The notes beneath the pieces are model-generated. The model was not told the origin of the DNA, did no database searches, and was given only the letters and a program-made list of their open reading frames with translations. A program made the position numbers and the translations under genes. Shown piece by piece: positions 1 through 5,764 of a DNA stretch of 7,556 nucleotides. Every line of letters begins with the position of its first letter. Within the stretch, counting starts at the first letter, position 1. Source of the DNA: Chloroflexota bacterium (GTDB lineage: Bacteria > Chloroflexota > Limnocylindria > Limnocylindrales > CSP1-4); the NCBI GenBank assembly GCA_013695255.1, contig JACDAV010000206.1, positions 1-7,556 of the forward strand, read 5' to 3'.

Positions 1-345
1 CGGCCGGGCCGGAGCAGCGTCGGCCGGCGGCGCGCGCCGCCGAGTGTCAGGTCTCGTCCCTGGGGCGTCGGCGCGGCGAGACGGAACCGTACAGCGCCCG
101 TCGAGCCGCCTCGTACGGGTCCCGAGCCGGTTTTGCACCTCATGCATGGAATCCCGTGTCTGGCCCGGCCAGGACCCTCGTCGCCGGCCCAAACTCCCGA
201 TCCGATGCGCCGCACGCATCGAATCGACGCGAGAGGGCTCGCAAGGTCTCGTAACGTCGAATTCCTTGCATGCCACGCATGGCACCGCCGCGAATGGCAC
301 CGCCGCCGCGGCGCGCCTCGGGCCTCGCGGCGTCCGGCGCCGGGC
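1..345. other. Non-coding upstream region with hairpin and short repeats
   Basis: No convincing gene is visible here. Open frames cross it on both strands, but their translations are Arg/Pro/Ala-rich with no recognisable motif, as expected of GC-rich non-coding DNA. It holds a hairpin at 97-119 (listed separately) and a 13-bp direct repeat, ATGGCACCGCCGC, at 279-291 and 294-306. A small dyad, TGCCA-CGCA-TGGCA, lies at 271-284. Base composition looks slightly less extreme than in the flanking genes, with scattered AT-rich words such as GAATTCC and CATGCATGG. It is probably the intergenic space between an upstream gene outside the window and the DUF971 gene. A small RNA cannot be excluded by eye. 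Confidence 0.5.
97..119 (+). terminator. Hairpin, possible weak terminator of an upstream gene
   Basis: CCCGTCGAG (97-105) pairs with CTCG-T-ACGGG (110-119). This gives nine base pairs with one bulged T (114) and a four-base CCGC loop. A run of four T follows at 131-134, eleven bases past the stem, which is too far and too short for a canonical intrinsic terminator. It could end transcription of a gene left of the window, or it could be chance pairing in GC-rich DNA. Confidence 0.25.
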
Positions 346-387
346 GCTCGGCCACTGAAGTTGGGTGCTCGGCCACTGAAGTTGGGT
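346..387. repeat. Tandem 21-bp direct repeat, two perfect copies
   Basis: Two identical 21-bp units abut at 346-366 and 367-387. Each begins GCTCGGCCACTG and ends AAGTTGGGT. Each unit ends in TTGGGT, a partial match to a -35 hexamer (TTGACA). The second TTGGGT (382-387) lies 18 bases before the TACAAT box at 406-411. A 21-bp period is two helical turns, so both copies face the same side of the DNA, as duplicated regulator sites often do. Inside each unit, CCACT and AGTTGG form a weak imperfect dyad. That the repeat is an operator is inference; it may be a simple recent duplication. Confidence 0.75.
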
Positions 388-411
388 GCCGAGCGAGCAC
401 GCCCCTACAAT
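382..411 (+). promoter_or_regulatory. Predicted promoter giving a leaderless mRNA
   Basis: A -10-like box, TACAAT (406-411), matches five of six consensus bases. A TTGGGT -35-like element (382-387) precedes it with an 18-base spacer. The last base of the -10 box is only six bases before the GTG at 418, so the expected transcription start coincides with the start codon. No Shine-Dalgarno sequence lies before that GTG. Together these point to a leaderless transcript. The -35 match is weak. Confidence 0.5.
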
Positions 412-417
412 GCCCTC

Positions 418-831
418 GTGAGCGCCGCCCCCTCCCCCACCCTCCCGCTCCGGATCCACGCCGACCGCGAGGCGAACACGCTCGAGGTCGGCTGGGAGGA
501 CGGCCACCGGACCGTCTACGACACGGTCGCGCTCCGCTGGCTGTGCCCGTGTGCGTTCTGCCGGGGCGAGGCCGGGATGCCCGGCTGGCTGGACTCCCGT
601 CCGACGCTCACACCGGATCAGACCCGTCTCGTCAACGTCCAGCTCATCGGCAACTACGCGATCGCCCCGTCGTGGGGCGACGGGCATCACACCGGCTACT
701 ACACCTTCCAGGCGCTCCGCGACCACTGTCCGTGCCCGGACTGCGCCGCCCGCCGGGCGGCGCGAGAGCCGGCGCCATCCGCCGCATCCGCCCATCTGCG
801 CCATGCTCCCACCACGGAGGACCCGCGATGA
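418..831 (+). CDS. DUF971 (GBBH-like N-terminal) domain protein
   Basis: A 137-residue protein of the DUF971 family, the small domain that forms the N-terminus of gamma-butyrobetaine hydroxylases. Free-standing or fused to Mrp/HCF101-type ATPases, it is linked to Fe-S cluster work. Visible family features are LEVGWEDGH (22-30), RWLCPCAFC (40-48) and IGNYAIAPSWGDGHHTGYY (77-95). In eukaryotic family members the CxCxxC cysteines and a later His bind zinc; C43, C45, C48 and H90 or H91 are the likely equivalents. A second CxCxxC (C104, C106, C109) sits near the C-terminus, followed by a low-complexity Ala/Arg/Pro tail. GTG 418 was chosen because homology starts right after it and it sits six bases below a -10 box; the upstream extension to 133 has no family resemblance. 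The stop overlaps the next ATG (ATGA). Family assignment is strong; biochemical role is unknown. Confidence 0.85.
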   Translation: MSAAPSPTLPLRIHADREANTLEVGWEDGHRTVYDTVALRWLCPCAFCRGEAGMPGWLDSRPTLTPDQTRLVNVQLIGNYAIAPSWGDGHHTGYYTFQALRDHCPCPDCAARRAAREPAPSAASAHLRHAPTTEDPR

Positions 832-1172
832 TCGTCGCCACCACGCCGTCCATCGCCGGCCACAGGATCGCCGAGACGAAGGGCCAGGCCTTCGGGCTGG
901 TCGTGCGCAGCCGCGGGATGGCCGGCAACATCGCGGCCGGGCTCCGCTCGATCGTCGGCGGCGAGATCAAGGAGTACACCTCGCTGCTCGAGGACACCCG
1001 ACGCCAGGCGATCGACCGGCTCATCCAGAACGCCACGCTGATGGGCGCCAACGCCGTCCTCTCGATGCGCTTCGACAGCTCCGAGCTGGCGGGCACGATG
1101 TCCGAGATCGTTGCCTACGGCACGGCGGTGGTGGTCGTGCCGGACACGGACGCGCCCATCGTCGCCGAGTAA
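828..1172 (+). CDS. YbjQ/UPF0145 (DUF74) family protein
   Basis: A 114-residue protein of the YbjQ/UPF0145 family, small soluble proteins predicted to form ring-like oligomers; their function is not established. The typical layout is visible: an N-terminal strand (IVATTPSIAGHRI), a GLRSIVGGEIKEY segment (about residues 42-54), a helix with many charged residues, MGANAVLSMRFD (residues about 73-84), and a closing strand YGTAVVVVP. The start is well supported: GGAGGA at 816-821 lies six bases before the ATG, inside the end of the DUF971 gene, whose stop overlaps this ATG by the ATGA arrangement. Translational coupling is therefore likely. The length matches the family's usual 100-115 residues. 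Nothing looks broken. The pairing with DUF971 suggests a shared transcript but does not reveal a job. Confidence 0.85.
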   Translation: MIVATTPSIAGHRIAETKGQAFGLVVRSRGMAGNIAAGLRSIVGGEIKEYTSLLEDTRRQAIDRLIQNATLMGANAVLSMRFDSSELAGTMSEIVAYGTAVVVVPDTDAPIVAE

Positions 1173-1179
1173 CCCGCGA

Positions 1180-1533
1180 GTGGGCGCGAGCGCCGTCGTC
1201 CGCGGGATCCTCTTCGTCGTCGGCGCGCTGATGGTCGTCGGCGGCTTCGCGGCCATGACGCTGACGGCGGGCATGACATGGCCCGGCCTGTGGCTGATCC
1301 TGCAGGGCGGGTTCCTGCTCGTCGTCGCGGTGCTCGAGCGCAACCGCTACCGATCCGGCGCGGCCGAGGCGGCATCGGAGCCCACCGGGCCGGGTGGCGG
1401 CGAGACCCCGGGTCAGGTCGAGCCCCGCTTCCGCCCGACGAACGAGGTCTTCGTCGACCCCACGACGGAGCGTCGGATGCGCGTGCTGCTGGACTCACGC
1501 ACCGGCGAGCGGCGCTACGTCGCCGAGGATTAG
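1180..1533 (+). CDS. Small two-helix membrane protein, unknown function
   Basis: A 117-residue protein that I cannot assign to a named family. Two hydrophobic segments (about residues 7-26 and 35-53) form a helical hairpin, separated by a short turn containing TAGMTWPG. A flexible Gly/Pro/Glu-rich linker (about 60-82) leads to a compact charged tail with the pattern PRFRPTNEVFVDPTTERRM (82-100) and then DSRTGERRYV. That tail reads like a conserved short beta motif rather than random sequence and may face the cytoplasm (inference). GTG 1180 is preferred because it begins just before the first helix and lies seven bases after the YbjQ stop. An upstream in-frame ATG at 1111 would overlap the YbjQ gene by about 60 bases. 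No strong ribosome-binding site is visible, so coupling to the upstream gene is plausible. It is probably the last gene of the DUF971-YbjQ unit. Confidence 0.7.
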   Translation: MGASAVVRGILFVVGALMVVGGFAAMTLTAGMTWPGLWLILQGGFLLVVAVLERNRYRSGAAEAASEPTGPGGGETPGQVEPRFRPTNEVFVDPTTERRMRVLLDSRTGERRYVAED

Positions 1534-1569
1534 GCCGCCCCTCATCTCGCCGTTCCGGAAACATGCCCG

Positions 1570-1578
1570 TGCTATCCT
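1570..1578 (+). promoter_or_regulatory. Possible extended -10 promoter for ppk1
   Basis: TGCTATCCT (1570-1578) fits an extended -10 pattern (TGn followed by TATnnT) in the only sizeable plus-strand gap, between the membrane-protein stop (1533) and ppk1. There is no clear -35 hexamer at the right distance; TTCCGG at 1553-1558 is too close. If used, transcription would start near 1585 and give a leader of about 65 bases. This is weak evidence on its own. Confidence 0.3.
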
Positions 1579-1589
1579 CGGCGGCCGGC

Positions 1590-1647
1590 GTGCGGGGTCG
1601 TGCGAGGCCCGGCAGCGCCTGAAGCGACGCACAGGAGCGCCCCGCAC
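1590..1647 (+). promoter_or_regulatory. Foldable 5' leader of ppk1 enclosing its ribosome site
   Basis: GTGCGGGG (1590-1597) is perfectly complementary to CCCCGCAC (1640-1647). Inside this outer stem, GTGCG (1600-1604) can pair with CGCAC (1628-1632), and AGGC (1605-1608) with GCCT (1617-1620). The candidate Shine-Dalgarno GGAG (1634-1637) lies in the strand between the inner and outer stems, and the outer stem closes three bases before the ATG at 1651. Such a fold could limit ribosome access or bring the distant GGAG closer to the start. I do not recognise a known riboswitch class. In GC-rich DNA some pairing is expected by chance. Confidence 0.35.
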
Positions 1648-1650
1648 CTC

Positions 1651-3894
1651 ATGACCGCCGTCCGTCCCGGCACCACAGACGCGGCGCCGCGCGCGAGGCA
1701 GCCGGGCCGGGCCGCCGGGCCAGCCGCCAAGCCATCCCGGCCGACGCTCGAGCCGCCGACGGGCCGTACGCCGGTCGAGGGGCGTCCCGAGCCGTCGTTC
1801 CCCTATCTCAATCGCGAGCTGTCCTGGCTGGAGTTCAACGCCCGGGTCCTGCACGAGGCGGGCGACGACCGGAACCCCCTGCTCGAGCGGGTGAAGTTCC
1901 TGACGATCTTCGCCAGCAACCTCGACGAGTTCTTCCAGGTCCGGATCGCCGGCCTGCGCCAGCAGGTCCTGGCCGGCTCCACGAAGCGGGCACCGGACGG
2001 CCGAACCGCCGCCGAGCAGCTCCAGGCGGCGCGTGCCGGCGTCCACCAGCTGGTCGACCGCCATTCGGACCTCGCGTCGGAGGTTCGCCGCGAGCTTGCC
2101 GAGGCCGGCGTGGAGGTGGTCGACTACAACGGAATCCCGGAGCACCACGCGGCGCTCCGCCAGCGGTTCCTCGACGAGATCTTCCCGGTCCTCACCCCCC
2201 TTGCGGTCGACCCGGGTCACCCGTTCCCGTACATCTCGACGCTCAGCCTCTCGATCGCCGTCGGGCTGCGTGACCCGGAGAGCCGGGAGCAGCACTTCGC
2301 GCGGGTCAAGGTACCGCACCTCCTGCCGCGGCTGATCCAGATCGAGCTCAACCGGTTCGTGCTCATCGACCAGGTGATCGAGGCCAACCTCGACACCCTC
2401 TTCACGGGCATGGAAATCCTCGAGCACCACCTCTTCCGCGTCACCCGCAACGCGGACCTGGCGATCGAGGAGGACGAAGCGGACGACCTCCTGCTCGCGA
2501 TCGAGGAGGAGCTCCGTCGGCGTCGGTTCGGCGAGGCGGTCCGGCTGGAGGTCGAACGGTCGATGCCGGCCGGCACGCGCCAGATCCTGCTAGAGGGCAT
2601 CGGACTGGCAGCCGAGGACTGCTACGAGGTCCGCGGCATGCTGGACCTGACCGGTCTCGGCGGGCTGCTCGACGTGGACCGGCCGGATCTGCGCCAGGCT
2701 CCGTGGACGCCGGTCACGCCCGTCCGCCTCCTGCCGCCGGACGACGACGAGCCGGCCGACGCCTTCGCGGCCATCCGGGCCGGCGACATCCTCGTCCACC
2801 ACCCCTACGAGAGCTTCACGGCCTCCGTAGAGCGGTTCATCGCCCAGGCCGCGGACGACCCGGACGTCCTGACCATCAAGCAGACCCTCTACCGCACGTC
2901 CGGCGACTCGCCGATCGTTCGCGACCTCATCCGGGCGGCGGAGCGCGGCAAGCAGGTCGTCGTCCTGGTCGAGATCAAGGCCCGCTTCGACGAGGAGGCG
3001 AACATCGTCTGGGCCCGCAAGCTGGAGCGCGCCGGCGCCCACGTGGTCTACGGACTGGTGGGTCTCAAGACCCACTCGAAGACCGCCCTGGTCGTTCGAC
3101 GGGAGGCCGGAGGGCTCCGCCGGTACGTCCACATCGGGACCGGCAACTACAACCCGAAGACTGCCCGCCTGTATGTCGACCTCGGGCTCCTCAGCTGCCG
3201 GGCGGACCTCGGTGCGGACGTGACGGACCTGTTCAACTTCCTCACCGGGCTGTCGCGGCAGCGGACGTTCCGCAAGCTGCTCGTCGCGCCCCACGGCCTC
3301 CGCAACGGCTTCCTCGAGCTCGTCGATCGCGAGATCGCCCATGCCGCCGCAGGCCGGCCGGCCGGCATCGTCCTGAAGCTGAACGCGCTGGTCGACGTCC
3401 CCTGCGTGGAGGCGCTCTACCGCGCCTCGCGAGCGGGCGTGCCGATCGATCTCATCGTGCGCGCCGGGTGCTCCCTCCAGCCCGGCGTCGAGGGCCTGTC
3501 GGACAACATCCGGGTGCGTTCGATCATCGGCGAGTTCCTGGAGCACTCGCGGATCTGGGCCTTCGCCAACGGCGGCGAGCGCGAGTGGTACATCGGCTCC
3601 GCGGACCTGATGGACCGAAACCTGGATCGGCGCGTCGAGGCGCTGGTTCCGGTCGAGGACGCCGAGGCCCGGGCACGCCTGAGCGACATCGTCCAGGTCA
3701 TGCTGGCCGACGATCGGCGCGCCTGGCAGCTCGGACCGGACGCGGTCTGGCGGCGGGTCGAGGAGATCACTGGACGGGCCGGGTCGGTCGACACGTTCGA
3801 GGTCCTCAAGGCACGAGCCCTCGCCTCCGGCCAGGTCGCCGCGCTGCCGCGACGCCCGCACGGCGGCACGGGCTCCCTCGATCCACGAGCGTGA
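1651..3894 (+). CDS. ppk1: Polyphosphate kinase 1 (PPK1)
   Basis: PPK1 reversibly transfers the gamma phosphate of ATP onto growing inorganic polyphosphate. The 747-residue protein has the full four-domain layout: N-terminal FPYLNRELSWLEFN (50-63) and NLDEFFQVR, the middle HPFPYISTLSLSIAV, then the two phospholipase-D-like C-terminal domains. The autophosphorylated His is H475 in KTHSK and the second active-site His is H632 in LEHSR. R415 (TLYR) and R445 (KARFDE) match the metal/phosphate-binding arginines. The spacings 415-445-475-632 equal those of the E. coli enzyme (375-405-435-592, from memory), a constant offset of 40. The first 49 residues are a Pro/Arg/Ala-rich, probably disordered extension. 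ATG 1651 is preferred over an upstream in-frame GTG at 1600; GGAG at 1634-1637 is rather far (13 bases). The stop overlaps the next gene's GTG (GTGA), implying coupled expression. Confidence 0.97.
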   Translation: MTAVRPGTTDAAPRARQPGRAAGPAAKPSRPTLEPPTGRTPVEGRPEPSFPYLNRELSWLEFNARVLHEAGDDRNPLLERVKFLTIFASNLDEFFQVRIAGLRQQVLAGSTKRAPDGRTAAEQLQAARAGVHQLVDRHSDLASEVRRELAEAGVEVVDYNGIPEHHAALRQRFLDEIFPVLTPLAVDPGHPFPYISTLSLSIAVGLRDPESREQHFARVKVPHLLPRLIQIELNRFVLIDQVIEANLDTLFTGMEILEHHLFRVTRNADLAIEEDEADDLLLAIEEELRRRRFGEAVRLEVERSMPAGTRQILLEGIGLAAEDCYEVRGMLDLTGLGGLLDVDRPDLRQAPWTPVTPVRLLPPDDDEPADAFAAIRAGDILVHHPYESFTASVERFIAQAADDPDVLTIKQTLYRTSGDSPIVRDLIRAAERGKQVVVLVEIKARFDEEANIVWARKLERAGAHVVYGLVGLKTHSKTALVVRREAGGLRRYVHIGTGNYNPKTARLYVDLGLLSCRADLGADVTDLFNFLTGLSRQRTFRKLLVAPHGLRNGFLELVDREIAHAAAGRPAGIVLKLNALVDVPCVEALYRASRAGVPIDLIVRAGCSLQPGVEGLSDNIRVRSIIGEFLEHSRIWAFANGGEREWYIGSADLMDRNLDRRVEALVPVEDAEARARLSDIVQVMLADDRRAWQLGPDAVWRRVEEITGRAGSVDTFEVLKARALASGQVAALPRRPHGGTGSLDPRA

Positions 3895-5744
3895 CGGACG
3901 CCCTTCGATCGGCGCCCGGCGCGAAGGCTGACACGGCGGCCCGGTCGAATGAGCCGGGCGCGGGGGCGGAAGCGGCCGCCAGGTCGAACGGGCCCGGCGC
4001 GGATGGCGGGCTCGCCACCGCGGCCCTCCACGAGCTTGCCGCGTCTCCCGCGCGGCCGGTCGAGATCGAGCTCAAGTACCGCCCGAAGACGCTTGCCGCG
4101 GGCGAGCGCTACCTGCTCGCCGATGCCGTCGGGGGGTTCCACGCGCTGGGCCCGCCGCGGACCGTCCGGTTCGAGGATCGGTACGTCGACACGGCCGACG
4201 GCGCGCTCGCGCGCGGGAAGTTCGCCGCGCGCCTCCGCCGCTCCGCGAAGGGCACGATCGTCTCGGTCAAGTCGACGGGCCGCCGTCGCAGTGCCGGCGG
4301 CGCGCACCGCCGGGAGGAGCTGGAGGGACCCGCTGATCCGGTCATGCCGCCGCGCGACTGGCCCGCGTCGGAGGCACGCTCGCTCGTGCTCGAGCTGTGC
4401 GGTGATCGGCCGCTCACCGAGCTCGTCACGGTCCGCCAGGAGCGTCGTCGGCGAAAGCTTCGCGACGGCGACACCACGCTCGAGCTGAGCCTCGACGACG
4501 TCGAGGTGGTCGCCGCCGGCCAGGTCGTGGACCGCTGGCTGGAGCTGGAGATCGAGCTCGTGCGCGGTGACGATGCCGGCATCGAGGCCGTCGCGGCCGC
4601 GCTGGCCCCGGACCCGGAGCTCGCGCCGGCCAGGCGCTCCAAGCTCCAGTCGGCCCTCGCCGGGGTGCGCGGCCACGTCCGGCGAAACGGCCCACCGGCC
4701 GCTGCCGCCGGGTCGACCGACGGCACGGCGGTCTCGAGCGGCCATGCCCGCGGCGGTGAGACCGCAGCCCCCAAGCGGACCGCGGCGGAGCGTCCCGCGG
4801 CGGAGCGTCCCGCCGCGAAGTCGCCGGGGGTCAGCGCGGAGGACCACGTCGCGGAGGCCGGGCGAAAGGTCCTGCGCTTCCACTTCGCGAGGATGCTCAC
4901 CCGCGAGCCCGGCACGCGCGAGGGCGTGGCTGTCGAGGAGCTGCACGGGATGCGCGTCGCGACCCGGCGCATGCGAGCCGCATGGCGGATCTTCGGCTTC
5001 GGGTTCCGGCCGGACCGCACGAAGAAGCTTCGGAACCGGCTCCGGGACGTGGCGGCCCGATTGGGGGCCGTGCGCGACCTCGACGTGCTGCTCGAGGCCG
5101 GCGAAACGTATCGCAAGGAGCTGTCAGCGACCGAGCAGCGCGGCCTGGAGCCGCTGTTCGCCAGCTGGCGGTCGGAGCGGGACGCGGCTCGTGCGATTCT
5201 CCTGCGCGAGCTCGACTCCGACGGCTACCGCAGGTTCGTGGACGACTATCGCCAGTTCGTCGACACGGACGGGGCCGCCGTCCTCGAGGCGCCGGCGACC
5301 GCCCCGCATCACATCCGCGACACGGCGCCGTCGCGGATCTGGGCGGCGTACGAGGGCGTGCGGGCGTACGAGTCCGTCCTGCGCTGGGCGGATGTCGAGA
5401 CGCTGCACGATCTCCGGATCGCTGCCAAGTGGCTGCGCTACAGCCTCGAGTTCGTGCGCGAGCCGCTGGGGCCGGAGGCGGAGCAGCTGGTCCCGCGCGT
5501 GACGGCCCTGCAGGACCACCTCGGCTGGATGCACGACGCTGACGTTGCGGCCGCGAGGGCGCGCCGCTTCCTGGTCGACCGTGCCGGGTCGCTGACCACG
5601 GCCGAGAACGCCGCGATCGGTCGCTATCTCGTGTCGAGGGAGCGCGAGGTCGCCCGTCTGCGACGTTCGGTTGGCGGCCCGTGGCGCGGGGTGGCGGGGC
5701 TGGCCTTCCGGCGCCGGCTGGGGCGGGCAGTCGGCAACCTCTGA
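3891..5744 (+). CDS. CYTH-CHAD domain protein (polyphosphate-associated triphosphatase)
   Basis: A 617-residue two-domain protein. Residues about 55-262 form a CYTH/triphosphate-tunnel domain: the signature ExExK is E58-I-E60-L-K62, followed by DRYVDT (96-101), a KFAARLRR strand, SVKSTGRRR, RREELEGP and a closing ELEIELVRGD. Such enzymes hydrolyse triphosphates in a metal-dependent tunnel; E. coli YgiF, with the same architecture, is an inorganic triphosphatase. Residues about 315-605 form a CHAD domain, a helical bundle that binds polyphosphate through basic residues. Its two internal repeats are marked by LHGMRVATRRMR (H352) and LHDLRIAAKWLRY (H506). A low-complexity linker (263-312) joins the domains, and the first 55 residues are an Ala/Gly-rich extension containing AARSN twice. 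GTG 3891 is chosen because it overlaps the ppk1 stop (GTGA); the open frame upstream to 2703 is only a shadow of ppk1. Substrate in vivo is inferred from the neighbourhood. Confidence 0.93.
   Translation: MTDALRSAPGAKADTAARSNEPGAGAEAAARSNGPGADGGLATAALHELAASPARPVEIELKYRPKTLAAGERYLLADAVGGFHALGPPRTVRFEDRYVDTADGALARGKFAARLRRSAKGTIVSVKSTGRRRSAGGAHRREELEGPADPVMPPRDWPASEARSLVLELCGDRPLTELVTVRQERRRRKLRDGDTTLELSLDDVEVVAAGQVVDRWLELEIELVRGDDAGIEAVAAALAPDPELAPARRSKLQSALAGVRGHVRRNGPPAAAAGSTDGTAVSSGHARGGETAAPKRTAAERPAAERPAAKSPGVSAEDHVAEAGRKVLRFHFARMLTREPGTREGVAVEELHGMRVATRRMRAAWRIFGFGFRPDRTKKLRNRLRDVAARLGAVRDLDVLLEAGETYRKELSATEQRGLEPLFASWRSERDAARAILLRELDSDGYRRFVDDYRQFVDTDGAAVLEAPATAPHHIRDTAPSRIWAAYEGVRAYESVLRWADVETLHDLRIAAKWLRYSLEFVREPLGPEAEQLVPRVTALQDHLGWMHDADVAAARARRFLVDRAGSLTTAENAAIGRYLVSREREVARLRRSVGGPWRGVAGLAFRRRLGRAVGNL
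4782..4811. repeat. Tandem 15-bp repeat inside the CYTH-CHAD linker
   Basis: Two perfect copies of GCGGCGGAGCGTCCC lie at 4782-4796 and 4797-4811, encoding the repeated peptide AAERP in the linker between the CYTH and CHAD domains. The unit is a multiple of three, so copy-number change would lengthen or shorten the linker without shifting frame. This is ordinary low-complexity linker growth. Confidence 0.8.
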
Positions 5745-5764
5745 GCCGGCCCGGTCAGGCCGGC
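5745..5764. terminator. Hairpin between convergent genes, possible bidirectional terminator
   Basis: GCCGGCC (5745-5751) pairs perfectly with GGCCGGC (5758-5764) around the six-base loop CGGTCA. The hairpin begins on the base after the CYTH-CHAD stop codon. Its loop contains the stop codon of the minus-strand phosphatase. It is positioned to stop both transcripts, but neither side has a T tract, so it would act weakly or with Rho, or simply block read-through. The seven G-C pairs are the only evidence beyond location. Confidence 0.4.

Noticed and set aside
214..240. TCGAATCG segment suggesting a tRNA T-loop
   Set aside because: No acceptor stem, anticodon arm or properly spaced D-arm can be assembled around it on either strand.
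351..357. GCCACTG inside the 21-bp repeat, recalling part of a cobalamin riboswitch
   Set aside because: Only a few bases match, the rest of the B12-box and core structure is absent, and the following gene appears leaderless.
279..387. Short direct repeats as a possible CRISPR remnant
   Set aside because: Units are 13 and 21 bp, with only two copies each and no regular spacers; no cas gene is nearby.
133..417. Upstream extension of the DUF971 reading frame
   Set aside because: The translated extension is Arg/His/Pro-rich with no family resemblance, and the predicted promoter and GTG at 418 explain the start better. The 21-bp repeat merely reads as a repeated seven-residue peptide in this frame.
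1600..1650. GTG at 1600 as the start of ppk1
   Set aside because: It adds 17 residues without homology and has no ribosome site; ATG 1651 has a GGAG upstream and homology begins much later in either case.
2703..3890. Long in-frame open region before the CYTH-CHAD gene
   Set aside because: It lies wholly inside ppk1 in another frame, and its translation is Arg/Pro/Gly-rich without motifs; high GC removes stop codons from shadow frames.
2590..4946. Long minus-strand open frames opposite ppk1 and CYTH-CHAD (2590-3861 and 3417-4946)
   Set aside because: They are mirror-frame shadows of strongly supported genes and show no recognisable domain or start signal.
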